A DNA stretch of 64,000 nucleotides from assembly GCA_024231855.1 (NCBI GenBank), contig JAAEQD010000178.1:1-64000 (forward strand). Reading direction: 5' to 3'. The DNA comes from Candidatus Zixiibacteriota bacterium (GTDB lineage Bacteria > Zixibacteria > MSB-5A5 > UBA10806 > 4484-95). The position numbers were made by a program, and so were the translations under genes. Of this stretch, positions 18,201 through 26,899 are shown piece by piece; within the stretch, counting starts at the first letter, position 1; each line of letters begins with the position of its first letter. The notes under the pieces are model-generated. The model saw nothing but the letters and a program-made list of their open reading frames with translations, did not search any database and had not been told where the DNA came from.

Positions 18201-18742
18201 TTCCAGCAATAAATACCGCCACCATTGGCCGATGGCGAGCTGTTATCATAGATCGTATTAAAAGAAATTGATGGATTGGCCATATTCCGGCAGGCTATTC
18301 CCGCTCCGGCACCCGAAATCGCGGTGGTATTCCCTGTTATCCGGTTATAACTGATTGTGGGGCTGGCGCCATCGCAATGGATTCCGCCACCATAAGTGCT
18401 CGAACCGTTTTGAATGGTGAACCCGATAAGCTGTGCCAATGATGTTTCGCTGTTGGAAAACGTAACTACAGATCCGCCTCCACCGCCATCGATAATAGTC
18501 GATGAGATATACGCCGGATCGGATGTTGTTAGATACAACGACCCGACTGTAATAATCTTACCACTGAAATCGATATTTTCGGCATAGGTTCCGGGCGAAA
18601 CCAATACCGTATCGTCGGCACCGGCGGCGTCGATACCCGCCTGAATAGTACTATAATTAATTGGGATTCTGATGATTGTTGCTGAGGCAACAATGCATGA
18701 TGTCAAAATCATGATTATGCTTAACAGTAAGTATTTATTCAT
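15296..18742 (-). CDS. secreted protein with three tandem beta-helix units and dockerin-like C-terminus
   Basis: At 1148 residues this is the largest complete protein in the window. A signal peptide (about 1-21) is followed by three full beta-helix units starting near residues 22, 295 and 610. Each begins with the I-P/V-x-x-Y-S/G-T-I-Q block and ends with a cap of the type D-P-x-F-C...CCxGxGxGGVDIGAxGxGC. The third unit has about a dozen near-identical 23-25-residue rungs (GGGI-x-C-x-N-S-x-PTISNNTISGN), which are also nearly identical in DNA (about 15900-16620). The dockerin-like module occupies the last 100 residues and ends GWPNCE. Short-period DNA repetition makes copy-number change by slippage or recombination likely. 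GGAGA precedes the ATG. Confidence 0.87.
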   Translation of the reverse strand: MNKYLLLSIIMILTSCIVASATIIRIPINYSTIQAGIDAAGADDTVLVSPGTYAENIDFSGKIITVGSLYLTTSDPAYISSTIIDGGGGGSVVTFSNSETSLAQLIGFTIQNGSSTYGGGIHCDGASPTISYNRITGNTTAISGAGAGIACRNMANPSISFNTIYDNSSPSANGGGIYCWNMSMPTIDRNTITGNSSNYAGGIFSNNAMPMVTNTILWDNSASIGNDEIYVNGPASPAFNYCDIQGGWTGTGNIDCDPEFCDALSDNYYLTTGSCCFGEGDGGVNIGAFGRGCGANITINVPVDYSTIQTAIDASMDGDTVLVQPGNYGENISFDGKNIVLASLFLTTGDSLYIGQTIIDGLYGANEAIVSFTDGEDSSAVITGFFILDGYGGIKCINSNPTIRYNYIYQNLGGIICDGSDPIIEFNKITENWADNNGGGISCSNSNPIIRQNRLWENHAGLYGGGIYVGNESWPQIENNEITGNASVIGGGIYCDSSSATINSSTIAENMATDIGGGVYINSASDQITIENTIIWFNTAGTEGDVIYIDDIDSLDITYSDIQGDWAGVGNIDCDPMFCPDSNNFYINISSCCVGAGEGGVDIGAYGTGCRSPRIVNVPDEYGTIQAAIDASIEGDTVLAQPGTYVENINFNGQNIIVSSLHLTTGDTSYISSTIIDGDSAGTVVTFENGEDSTTAITGFTIQNGSNEYGGGINCTNSSNPTISNNSISGNYSANYGGGIRCGLNSNPSISSNTINGNYCGISGGGINCWNSNPIINDNTISANTSGTGGGIVCNSSEPTISNNTISGNNSLGYGGGIVCYDSDPAISNNIISGNESGFWGGGILCDNSDPTISHNTISGNSSLISGGGIYSASSNPTISENTIIANSATTDTSKGGGIYVYWGDPVINSNTIIGNSAAEGGGIHCYYISSPTISNNTISANSASLGGGFYCRHEQSLPNFDNTILWANSATTEGDEIYIETGSPVFSYCDIQDTLWPGNSNISCDPMFCDPDNGDFRLTDISCCIGAGQGGTDIGAYGASCVVGYEYLPGDANMYNGAWPPSVIGGDVTYLVNYFRSLPSSQPCLLEGFWCSADANGDCLVIGSDVTKLVTYFRGMTELSYCHDLEPMWPTPDDLPIEAPSGWPNCE

Positions 18743-18808
18743 TTGTTTCTCCCCGCTAAGGCGCGACTTGCTATTCGGTACAGAAGACTAATTTCGTAGC
18801 CTACTTAT

Positions 18809-18836
18809 AATTTAATATATAACCATTTAATGTCAA
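18809..18836 (-). promoter_or_regulatory. possible promoter of the 15296-18742 gene
   Basis: Minus strand: TTGACA (18831-18836) with TAAATT (18809-18814) after a 16-base spacer. The -10 box is weak, but the perfect -35 box sits about 90 bases before the start codon, as in the neighbouring genes. Confidence 0.35.
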
Positions 18837-18917
18837 GAGATAAACCCATCTTAGAGCCTAAAACTCCATGATTGTAAAATCATTATACTAATTAGTTTAT
18901 AAGTTTACGGTGTATCA

Positions 18918-20444
18918 CTATTTTAGCAGAAGCATCCTAATCGATTCAGTTTTATTATTGCTATTTAGCCTTGCGAAATAAATGCCGGATGGCTGTTTGG
19001 CCGTGTTCCAGGTCAATCTATGTTCGCCTGATTGCTGGGCGCCCTCGAATAGCGAGGCAACCCTCTGACCGAGGATGTTGAAGATTTCGAGGCTGACTTG
19101 CGATTGTTCTGCAAGTGTGTAGTAGATCACTGTTGAAGGATTGAAGGGATTTGGGTAGTTCTGGAAGAGCTGATATTTATCCGGCAGATTAATAACATCG
19201 TCTATGCCGACTTGTTGTTCGAAATAGAAAGCTCCAATATCGGCGATCGTGTTGTCGGGATCATATGGCGAATCCGGATCGCCGGCATCTATACATGGCG
19301 AGCCTGGCAACAGATGGAACTCAGCGCTTTCGATATCGACAAACAATGGATCTGAATCGATATTGCCTTCACCATTCCAGCCACCCTGGATATTGCAGTA
19401 GGTGATAGTAGCCGGGCAATTGGGATGGACCAGTAGCTCATTAGCCTGATCTGATATGCTGTCGTCCCAGCAAATCGTATTTACAATAACAGGTTCAGAA
19501 TTACTATAGCAGGAAATAGCTCCTCCATCATCCGCGAAATTCCGACTGATCGTGTTATGACTTATTATTGGTGATGAATTATCCATGTGAATTCCACCTC
19601 CAAAGCTGTCTGACTCAAGAGCTGAATTTCCACTAATAGAATTATAACTAATTATTGGAAAGGAATTACTAACGCAACATATTCCGCCGCCGCCAGGATA
19701 TAAATCTCGACCCCTGCAGGTATTATTATAGATCATATTATTGCTGATGGTTGGACTTGACTCATAAATATATATACCGCCGCCGCTGTTTAAGGTAAAA
19801 TTATCGGCAATAGTATTCCCGCTAATTATAGGGTTAGAGTTATACGCGGATCTGATGCCACCATCAGAGTTTTCAATAATTGAGTTGTTGTTAATATGAG
19901 GGCTCGAATTATAAAAACAATAAATACCACTACCATGATTGTTACAAATAATGTTATTGATTATTTTAGGATTACAGTTTTGGCAATATATTCCTCCGCC
20001 ATCAGAATCGACCACATTATCGCATATGCGGTTGTCTTTTATCACTGGGTCGGAATAAAGACAATAAATGCCCGCCCCATCTTCAGCCAATCCATTTTGA
20101 ATAGTAAATCCGGTAACTATAGCGGTGCTATCCTCGCCATTTATTATTGTTATAACCGTACCTGCAAGACTCCCATCGATTACAGTTAATGAAATGAACG
20201 TCCTATCCCCGGTTATTAAAAATAATGATGCCAGTACAATGTTTCGCCCGATTAAGTTGAGATGCTCATAATAGACGCCGGGTTGGACCAGTACCGTGTC
20301 GCCATCAGAGCTGTACGTAATACCCCTCTGGATGTAAACGTAATCATCGGGGATGTTGATAATAGTAGCTCCGGCCGGATAACAAAATACTACTGCTAGT
20401 AAAAGAACCAGCGATATTGAATTATTTATGGTTACACTCTTCAT
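18918..20444 (-). CDS. secreted beta-helix protein with type IX secretion sorting domain
   Basis: 508 residues. A signal peptide begins at the ATG at 20444 (MKSVTINN..., hydrophobic core LVLLLAVVF); a longer frame starting at 20498 would put 18 charged residues in front of it and overlap the upstream gene, so I reject it. One beta-helix unit (about 25-400) of the ENI/LT-type block is followed by a C-terminal Ig-like sorting domain of about 80 residues (FQNYPNPFNPST, IFNILGQRVASL, PSGIYFARL, end RMLLLK). That signature marks cargo of the type IX (Por) secretion system, so this paralogue is probably sent out by a different route or anchored differently from the dockerin-tailed ones. It starts 7 bases after the stop of 20452-22023, so the two are co-transcribed. 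Confidence 0.86.
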   Translation of the reverse strand: MKSVTINNSISLVLLLAVVFCYPAGATIINIPDDYVYIQRGITYSSDGDTVLVQPGVYYEHLNLIGRNIVLASLFLITGDRTFISLTVIDGSLAGTVITIINGEDSTAIVTGFTIQNGLAEDGAGIYCLYSDPVIKDNRICDNVVDSDGGGIYCQNCNPKIINNIICNNHGSGIYCFYNSSPHINNNSIIENSDGGIRSAYNSNPIISGNTIADNFTLNSGGGIYIYESSPTISNNMIYNNTCRGRDLYPGGGGICCVSNSFPIISYNSISGNSALESDSFGGGIHMDNSSPIISHNTISRNFADDGGAISCYSNSEPVIVNTICWDDSISDQANELLVHPNCPATITYCNIQGGWNGEGNIDSDPLFVDIESAEFHLLPGSPCIDAGDPDSPYDPDNTIADIGAFYFEQQVGIDDVINLPDKYQLFQNYPNPFNPSTVIYYTLAEQSQVSLEIFNILGQRVASLFEGAQQSGEHRLTWNTAKQPSGIYFARLNSNNKTESIRMLLLK

Positions 20445-20451
20445 GTTTTCA

Positions 20452-22023
20452 TTATTCGCAGTTCGGCCAACTAACAGGCGACTCAACCGGGAGATCATCT
20501 AATATTCGCCACATAGGTGGTTTTTCAAGACAGAATGAGATATCAACCATCTCCCGGAAATAGTTGACCATCCTGGTCGCATCACTGCCTATTACATGGC
20601 AATCGCCGTTTATATCCGCCGGGCAAAAGAAACTGTCTAAGAGACAGGGAGCATTAGTAGATCTGAGGAAATTCACAAGATAAGTTAGATCCTCACCGAT
20701 TACTTGCGGAGGCCATTGGCCGATTGCCATATTGATATCGCCGGGATAATAATCAAGTCCACCGCAGCCTATTCCGAATGCCCCGATATGGTTCCCCGTT
20801 TCTGCCGCGTTCAAACAGCATGAAACGGCCTGCAGATAATAATTACCGGTATCGGCATAACAATACAACGGCTCACAATTTAGATTTCCCTCTCCTGGCC
20901 ATCCGCCATACACATCGCAATAGCGGACAACAGGCGCGTCCCCGATATAATCAATCTCTGAATAATCATTATCCGCCTCGTTGTACCACAGAAGTGAATT
21001 GGTGATAGTAACGGTTGAATTTAAGCTGTATATAGCTCCCCCCTGGTTGGCCATATTTCGGTAAAATGTACAGTTGGATATGAAAGCCTGAGTGCCATTC
21101 AGGCACGCTATGCCGCCGCCGCCGGGATTAAAATCCCGATTATACTCAAAAAGGCAATAGGCAATGTTCGGACTACAGTTGGCGCAGCAGATTCCATTAC
21201 CATACTCCATGCAGGTATTATACGCGAACGTGCAATGGTGAATATTTGCATCAGCGGACATACCGCAAAATATTCCTCCGCCATTTATAGACATCACGGT
21301 ATTTTTAATGGTACAGAAAGCAATTTCCGGCGTGCATTCCTTGAGATATATAGTGCCGCCCACTTCGGTAGAATGGTTTTCATCGAATTCACAATTACGG
21401 ATAATTGGAGAACCACCATTAGTACAAACAATCGCGCCACCGCGAATAGCCTGGTTTTCGATAAATTGACAATTTTCAATTATTCCGGAACTCGAATTGC
21501 TAAATATAGCTCCGCCTGTTTCAAAAGCGGCATTGCTTTCAAATAAGCAATTTCTTATTGTCGCGGTGCTATTATTGGCCAGGTACATCACGCCGCCATC
21601 ATCATAAGAAACCATATAGATAAAAGTACAATTACTAATAATGGGACTACTATTTTGAGAACAGTAAACGCCGGCACCCGAAGCTTGAGATGTTCCGTTA
21701 TAAACGGTGAAACCATCGATTAAGGTTGATTGGTCGATATCTGATGATATGATAAAGCAGCGGTTTTCGGGTCCCCCCGGTGAGATAGTGCAGTTTGACG
21801 CCCCATGCTCTGATATTAATGTTAGAGCATGTCCTCCAATGGAAATATTGAAGTTGCCGGCTCCGCTATAAGTTCCGTCGGCGACCAGTACCGTATCACC
21901 CGCGGAACTGGCATCAATGCCGCTTTGGATAGTCGGTTGATCGGCCGGAACATTTATAATGGTTGCTGAAATAACATTGAACGACAACAGTATTAATACC
22001 AATACAATATATAACCTTTTCAT
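20452..22023 (-). CDS. secreted beta-helix protein with dockerin-like C-terminus (variant helix type)
   Basis: 523 residues with a signal peptide (about 1-20). The beta-helix (21-420) has the GTYSGAGNFNI-type variant start seen also at 13435-15165, followed by rungs with the pattern SPIISNCTF / GGAIFS. The dockerin-like module (GDINMAIGQWPP, GEDLTYLVNFLR, D-I-N-G-D-C) ends SWPNCE, with more substitutions than in the other copies. GGAGG lies 5 bases before the ATG and there is a good promoter at 22138-22166. Followed after 7 bp by a beta-helix gene with the other type of C-terminus. Confidence 0.85.
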   Translation of the reverse strand: MKRLYIVLVLILLSFNVISATIINVPADQPTIQSGIDASSAGDTVLVADGTYSGAGNFNISIGGHALTLISEHGASNCTISPGGPENRCFIISSDIDQSTLIDGFTVYNGTSQASGAGVYCSQNSSPIISNCTFIYMVSYDDGGVMYLANNSTATIRNCLFESNAAFETGGAIFSNSSSGIIENCQFIENQAIRGGAIVCTNGGSPIIRNCEFDENHSTEVGGTIYLKECTPEIAFCTIKNTVMSINGGGIFCGMSADANIHHCTFAYNTCMEYGNGICCANCSPNIAYCLFEYNRDFNPGGGGIACLNGTQAFISNCTFYRNMANQGGAIYSLNSTVTITNSLLWYNEADNDYSEIDYIGDAPVVRYCDVYGGWPGEGNLNCEPLYCYADTGNYYLQAVSCCLNAAETGNHIGAFGIGCGGLDYYPGDINMAIGQWPPQVIGEDLTYLVNFLRSTNAPCLLDSFFCPADINGDCHVIGSDATRMVNYFREMVDISFCLEKPPMWRILDDLPVESPVSWPNCE

Positions 22024-22137
22024 TTTATCCTCCCGGGATAAGATTCATCTGGTTATCAATCATAAAATACCTGTTTGAAGTTTATTGCGCTAAACCGAAA
22101 CGGGGCTAAACAACAGCCTCTGTTGACAGTTAGTCTA

Positions 22138-22166
22138 AATATAGTAAATTAGTAATAAGTTGCCAA
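22138..22166 (-). promoter_or_regulatory. sigma70-like promoter of the 22023-18918 two-gene unit
   Basis: Minus strand: TTGGCA (22161-22166), 17-base spacer, TATATT (22138-22143), about 115 bases before the start codon at 22023. Confidence 0.5.
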
Positions 22167-22209
22167 GAAAAAACCGGCTCGATATTTTCGTTTATTTTAG
22201 ATCATAAAT

Positions 22210-23649
22210 CTATTTCAATAATAGCATCCTGATCGATTCGGTTTTATCCATGCTATTGAGCCTGGCAAAATAAATTCCGGATGGTTGATCCGAAGCATCC
22301 CATGATATAGCATACTGGCCCGCCTGCTGTACTCCATCATACAAAGATTCTACTTTTCGGCCGAGGGCATCAAAAATACTTATGTTGATCTCCATCAGTT
22401 CGGCAAGAGAATACCTGATCTCAGTGGAAGCGTTAAACGGATTGGGATAATTCTGAGATAACTGAAATGATGATGGCAATGAAATATCATTATCAATTGC
22501 CGATGGATTAGCGTTCAGCTTAACGACGAAAAAGTCGCCGAAAGTCGGGTTGGGCTCCGACGATTCCCCGGCCAGCACATAGCCGCCATCGGAGGACTGT
22601 AGAATACAATACGCCCTCTGGTCATCGCCATGCCCGACAGTTTTCATCCAGAGAGTATCGCCGTTGGCATCGGTTCTGACAAACCAGTAATCGTCGCGAT
22701 AACCGGGATTGTTCGAGTAGCCGCCGAATATATAGCCGCCATCGGAGGTTTGATCGACCGACCAGCCGTAATCGCCGGTGGACCTGGAATAGTTTTTACA
22801 CCAGATCGAATCACCATCTGAATTGACTTTTAATGCCAGACTGCTGTTAGGGATATTCGAATCAGTTTCGCCGAACATAATATAGCCGCCATCGGAGGTT
22901 TGCTGAGCTGATGTGCAATGATCGGTCACATCTCCGCCGTATGTATATGACCAATCAGCTATTCCGCTTGAATCGGTTTTGATTAGATAGAAGTCCCAGC
23001 CCCGGCCCGATACATCTTTCGTCCCGGCCAACATGTAGCCACCATCGGCGGTTTGTTGAACACTGAATCCCTCCTCGTAGCCGGAACCCCCGAAAGTTCG
23101 CACCCAGTCAGTGTCACCATTGCTATCGAGCTTTAATAGATATGCATTCGAGAATTCGCCCGGGTCATATTTTTTGCCGGTGACAATATAGCCGCTATCG
23201 GGAGTACAACTGACATGGATCGCTTCGGTATTTAGAGTACCGCCGAACATAGTCGTCCAGAGGGTGTCACCATTGCTATCGGTTTTGATTATCCAGGCAT
23301 TACGAAGAACCATTGTCAGATGTTTTATGCCCGCGATAACGAAACCGCCGTCGTAATCCTGTTTCACGCAAAACGCCTCTTGGCCGATTATCGTATCGCC
23401 GTAGGTGTGTGTCCAGAGCGTATCGCCATTGGTATCAGTCCTGACTAAAAATATATCGAGCCAGGTATTTCCCGTTATCTGCGAGACACCGACCAAGGCA
23501 AAACCGTTATCGGATGTTTCAGTTATCCATTTGCAGTCATCATAGCTATCGCGATGATACGTTTTGGTCCAGGCGGTATCGGGAGCCTGCGCCAGGCCAA
23601 GGCTAGACAGGCAAATCAGAATTAAAATAAGCGTGATTAATGACTTCAT
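22210..23649 (-). CDS. secreted WD/propeller-like repeat protein with type IX sorting domain
   Basis: 479 residues with a signal peptide (about 1-20). The body has seven to eight repeats of about 48 residues of the form W-x-x-x-x-G...D-x-x-x-x-x-x-Q-x-x-D-G-G-Y-x-x-x-G...L-x-K-x-D-x-x-G-D. This pattern is known from secreted beta-propeller-like proteins of the FCB group. The C-terminal 80 residues form a type IX sorting domain (LSQNYPNPFNAST, IFDALGRKVESL, PSGIYFARL, end RMLLLK), almost identical at its end to that of 18918-20444. It is the only non-beta-helix member of the cluster. It begins 18 bp after 23668-25245 and is probably co-transcribed with it. Function unknown. Confidence 0.85.
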   Translation of the reverse strand: MKSLITLILILICLSSLGLAQAPDTAWTKTYHRDSYDDCKWITETSDNGFALVGVSQITGNTWLDIFLVRTDTNGDTLWTHTYGDTIIGQEAFCVKQDYDGGFVIAGIKHLTMVLRNAWIIKTDSNGDTLWTTMFGGTLNTEAIHVSCTPDSGYIVTGKKYDPGEFSNAYLLKLDSNGDTDWVRTFGGSGYEEGFSVQQTADGGYMLAGTKDVSGRGWDFYLIKTDSSGIADWSYTYGGDVTDHCTSAQQTSDGGYIMFGETDSNIPNSSLALKVNSDGDSIWCKNYSRSTGDYGWSVDQTSDGGYIFGGYSNNPGYRDDYWFVRTDANGDTLWMKTVGHGDDQRAYCILQSSDGGYVLAGESSEPNPTFGDFFVVKLNANPSAIDNDISLPSSFQLSQNYPNPFNASTEIRYSLAELMEINISIFDALGRKVESLYDGVQQAGQYAISWDASDQPSGIYFARLNSMDKTESIRMLLLK

Positions 23650-23667
23650 GTTCTTACCCTCAATTTA

Positions 23668-25245
23668 TTATTTAAGTAGCAACATTTTTCTCGATTCAGA
23701 GTATTCACCCGCCCGTATTTTATAGAAATACATCCCGGATGGCAGTTTATCGGCTTTCCATATAGTCTGGTGATAGCCCGCTTGCTTTGGCTCGTTAGTC
23801 AGTGTTTCGATTTCACGGCCAAGTATGTCATAGATACTTATAGTTACTAAAGCCGGTTCAGGCAAGATGTATTTTATCGTTGTCTGAGCGTTGAAAGGAT
23901 TTGGGTGATTTTGGAATAGCCGGTATTTTTCAGGCGGTCCTTCATATAATTCATAGATACCTACAATAATCGAATCGCCACCGCCATAAGCCCCCATATC
24001 CGACCGTATCTCGCCGAGACCGTTCTCGCAGTCCAGCAGGCTATCTAATATATCGGGGTGTCCAATATCAATACCGCGAGAATCGTACGGATCGCCGCAT
24101 TCGGTTGCCATGAGATGATAATCATTGTTTTCAGAATCCCGGAAAAGGGCTTCACCAAAATAATTGCCTTCGCCGGGATAGTAACTTCCAAGCAAATTAT
24201 AGGCTACAATTGCCGAGCCGAAATAAGATTCCATATCGGTATCGGATTCATTGCCGCATATAATGTTATTGATGACAAAAGGTGTTGAATAGTCTGAGTA
24301 CAATCCGCCCATTGAATCCGCTTCATTCCCTGTGATTGTATTATTATAGATAAGCGCGTCACAATCCAGTGAATTCATAATTCCACCGCCTACGTCGCCT
24401 CTATTTCCGGCAATAACATTATAGTATAATATTGGATTAGAAGATGCGAAGGAAGCAACTCCGCCGCCCGAACTCCCCCCAACATTGTTTATTATAAGAT
24501 TTGATTTAATTATTGGGGATGATTCAACACAGCCTATTCCACCCCCGTCACCAGCACGATTACCCTCAATCAAGTTACTCGTTATAATCGGATTAGAATT
24601 AGAGTAACAATAAATCCCGCCGCCGAATATACCGTGAACAATATTATCAGCAATCAAATTGCCGATGATTCTTGGCGATGATTCACGGCAGGATATTCCA
24701 CCACCACGATCCATATAATTATTTCTTTCAGTCCTATTTCCAAATATTTGATTATTTAAGATTTGAGGATGAGAATAATAGCAGTACACTCCTCCACCTG
24801 AACAAGCGCCTTGCGAATCTAAATAAGCCAAATTGTAGCAAATATAATTATTCAATATCTTCGGATTTGATCCGGCACTGTGTATTCCCCCGCCTTGAAT
24901 GTTACATCCGTTTTGTATACACAACCCGATTATGATCGCTGTACTGTCTTCGCCGTTTTCGAATGTTACGACCGAACCTGAAGAATCGCCATCAATAATC
25001 GTCCTCGAGATATAGCTCGTATCTTCTGTTGTCAAAAACAACGACCCCAGTACGATATTATGCCCATAGAAATTGATATTTTCAACATAAGTACCCGGAT
25101 AAACCAACACCGTATCCCCATCAATGCTGACATCAATGCCCTGCTGAATTGTGGCGTAATCGTCGGGGATATATATGATTGTGGCGGAGGCGGAAGCAAA
25201 TGCCACGATGATGATTGTAAGTGCTATGATCAAAAGGCTTTTCAT
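23668..25245 (-). CDS. secreted beta-helix protein with type IX sorting-like domain
   Basis: 525 residues from the ATG at 25245, which has AAGGT upstream and opens a clear signal peptide (MKSLLIIALTIIIVAFASA). The frame runs up to 25410, but the extra 55 residues are Arg/Cys-rich and would bury the signal peptide. One beta-helix unit (about 22-430, ENI/LTT block) is followed by a C-terminal sorting-like domain (FQNHPNPFNAQT, IYDILGREIETL, PSGMYFYKI, end KMLLLK). Cap motif: SDMGAYGGGD. Likely exported through the type IX system. Promoter proposed at 25313-25340. Confidence 0.85.
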   Translation of the reverse strand: MKSLLIIALTIIIVAFASASATIIYIPDDYATIQQGIDVSIDGDTVLVYPGTYVENINFYGHNIVLGSLFLTTEDTSYISRTIIDGDSSGSVVTFENGEDSTAIIIGLCIQNGCNIQGGGIHSAGSNPKILNNYICYNLAYLDSQGACSGGGVYCYYSHPQILNNQIFGNRTERNNYMDRGGGISCRESSPRIIGNLIADNIVHGIFGGGIYCYSNSNPIITSNLIEGNRAGDGGGIGCVESSPIIKSNLIINNVGGSSGGGVASFASSNPILYYNVIAGNRGDVGGGIMNSLDCDALIYNNTITGNEADSMGGLYSDYSTPFVINNIICGNESDTDMESYFGSAIVAYNLLGSYYPGEGNYFGEALFRDSENNDYHLMATECGDPYDSRGIDIGHPDILDSLLDCENGLGEIRSDMGAYGGGDSIIVGIYELYEGPPEKYRLFQNHPNPFNAQTTIKYILPEPALVTISIYDILGREIETLTNEPKQAGYHQTIWKADKLPSGMYFYKIRAGEYSESRKMLLLK

Positions 25246-25312
25246 TATCTTACCTTTATGCCGGTTCTTTCCACAACGGCAGCAAATACGGAAAACCGTT
25301 GTATATGTAGAC

Positions 25313-25340
25313 AATATAATATATTTTAGGTGATTATCAA
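25313..25340 (-). promoter_or_regulatory. sigma70-like promoter of the 25245-22210 two-gene unit
   Basis: Minus strand: TTGATA (25335-25340), 16-base spacer, TATATT (25313-25318), about 70 bases before the start at 25245. The gene-free stretch 25246-25673 holds this promoter and the divergent one at 25555; nothing else is seen in it. Confidence 0.5.
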
Positions 25341-25554
25341 GCGAATATTGACTGAAATAGATTGGATTGCCAAGCTCTTGTAGGTCATGTGCTCTTCTCT
25401 TTCGATGCAAATACTAAAATCATTCACGGTAATCACGATCCAAATAATCTAGTTTAGCGAAGCTCCGCCAACAAAAGTTTGGTTTCGGTTTATAGTTCTT
25501 TGATTGATTAATTAAGAATAATTATTAAAACGCGTAATACGTTACACTTTGCGA

Positions 25555-25583
25555 TTGATACATTAAACAATATGAAGTACAAT
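25555..25583 (+). promoter_or_regulatory. sigma70-like promoter of the glycosyltransferase/deacetylase pair
   Basis: TTGATA (25555-25560), 17-base spacer, TACAAT (25578-25583). It lies about 85 bases before the ATG at 25674, giving a leader of roughly 80 bases. Confidence 0.55.
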
Positions 25584-25673
25584 GCGAACGAAATGTTATT
25601 AAACGCGAGTAATTGCCGATACCTATTTAAGACTGCCAGGGGACTTTTATAAGGGTATAATACGCGACAAACA

Positions 25674-26894
25674 ATGATGGTTTTGCTAACAATACTGACG
25701 ACAACCGGGGCATTCATAATATTGGGAATTATTGTACATTTATATTTTCTGGCTATTCACGGGCTTAAAGTCTTCAAAGATACTCAAGAAAGTCACATTT
25801 GCGATAATAAAAGTTTTTTAGTATTAATCCCCGCCCACGATGAAGAACTGGTAATTAAAAGGGTCATTAACTCTATAAGAGAAACCGATTATAATCAGGA
25901 TCTTATTGAGATTGTAGTTATCGCCGATAACTGTACTGATTCAACCGCTAATATTGCGAGTAGTTTAGATGTAGTTGTCTTGGAAAGAAAAGACCATGAT
26001 GAAAAAGGTAAAGGCTACGCAATCACATGGGCGTTAAACAAATTAAATATAGATAATTATGATCTAGTATCAATAATTGACGCGGATAATGTTCTTGATA
26101 AGAATTTCTTCAAAGTCACCGGTGGATTAGTCGAAAATGGCGCTGAAATAGTCCAGACTTACTTTGGTTACTATAATGTGGCAAAGACAACGTATTCGTA
26201 TATTTTATATTGGTCCAATTTAGTTGAAAATTATCTGTTTTATAACTCCAGATCCAATTTAAAGCTTCATGTATTTTTAAGAGGATCGGGAATGGTATTT
26301 AAAACAAACATACTGAAAGAAACCCCCTGGAAAATAAAATCAGTAACCGAAGACGCGAATTATTCTATTGAACTGATTACAAACAATAGAAGAGTTCACT
26401 TCACTACCCAGACTAAAGTTTACGAAGAAACATTAGATCATATAAAGCAATCATTTAGTCAACGGATACGATATAACTCCGGCATAATTAGCTTGATAAA
26501 AAACAATAGCTTGCGCCTTCTTAAACAAAGCATACTCAAGAAGGATTTATTGCTATTAGAAACTGCTTTTTCATTATTTTTACTGAATAAGCCGGTATTA
26601 TTGGGTGTTTCATCTATTTTGCTGGCGACCAGTTTAGTATTTGGCCTTAATTCATTAATCTCTGTAATCTCCTTATTTAATATCGGCGCCATAGTGTTAT
26701 ATTTTGGCCTCGGGCATTTTCTAAATCCTCAAAAAGGCCCTTTATTTAAAACTTTAATCACAATGCCCTTTTATGGAATCTATTTGCTAATAATATATAT
26801 TCTATCTTCTTTTGGTTATAAAAAGAATAACTGGAGTAAAACCCCAAGAGTAATAAGCGACCACGAGAACACCGTAAGTGAAATATTTAAATAG
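25674..26894 (+). CDS. membrane glycosyltransferase family 2 (NodC/chitin synthase-like)
   Basis: A 406-residue processive-type GT2. One membrane segment (about 5-30) is followed by the GT-A domain with LIPAHDEE (51-58), the metal-binding DAD (136-138), the acceptor-site TED (225-227) and QRIRY (263-267) in place of Q-x-x-R-W. Two to three C-terminal membrane segments follow (about 290-375). Enzymes of this build polymerise UDP-N-acetylglucosamine or related sugars at the inner membrane. The polysaccharide deacetylase 5 bp downstream supports an N-acetylated product. It is on the plus strand, AT-rich and lacks a clear Shine-Dalgarno site, unlike its neighbours, which suggests acquisition by transfer. 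Exact sugar unknown. Confidence 0.85.
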   Translation: MMVLLTILTTTGAFIILGIIVHLYFLAIHGLKVFKDTQESHICDNKSFLVLIPAHDEELVIKRVINSIRETDYNQDLIEIVVIADNCTDSTANIASSLDVVVLERKDHDEKGKGYAITWALNKLNIDNYDLVSIIDADNVLDKNFFKVTGGLVENGAEIVQTYFGYYNVAKTTYSYILYWSNLVENYLFYNSRSNLKLHVFLRGSGMVFKTNILKETPWKIKSVTEDANYSIELITNNRRVHFTTQTKVYEETLDHIKQSFSQRIRYNSGIISLIKNNSLRLLKQSILKKDLLLLETAFSLFLLNKPVLLGVSSILLATSLVFGLNSLISVISLFNIGAIVLYFGLGHFLNPQKGPLFKTLITMPFYGIYLLIIYILSSFGYKKNNWSKTPRVISDHENTVSEIFK

Positions 26895-26899
26895 CTAAC

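Noticed and set aside
25246-25410. N-terminal extension of the 23668-25245 gene
   Set aside because: The frame is open, but the added residues are charged and Cys-rich and precede a perfect signal peptide that has its own ribosome site.
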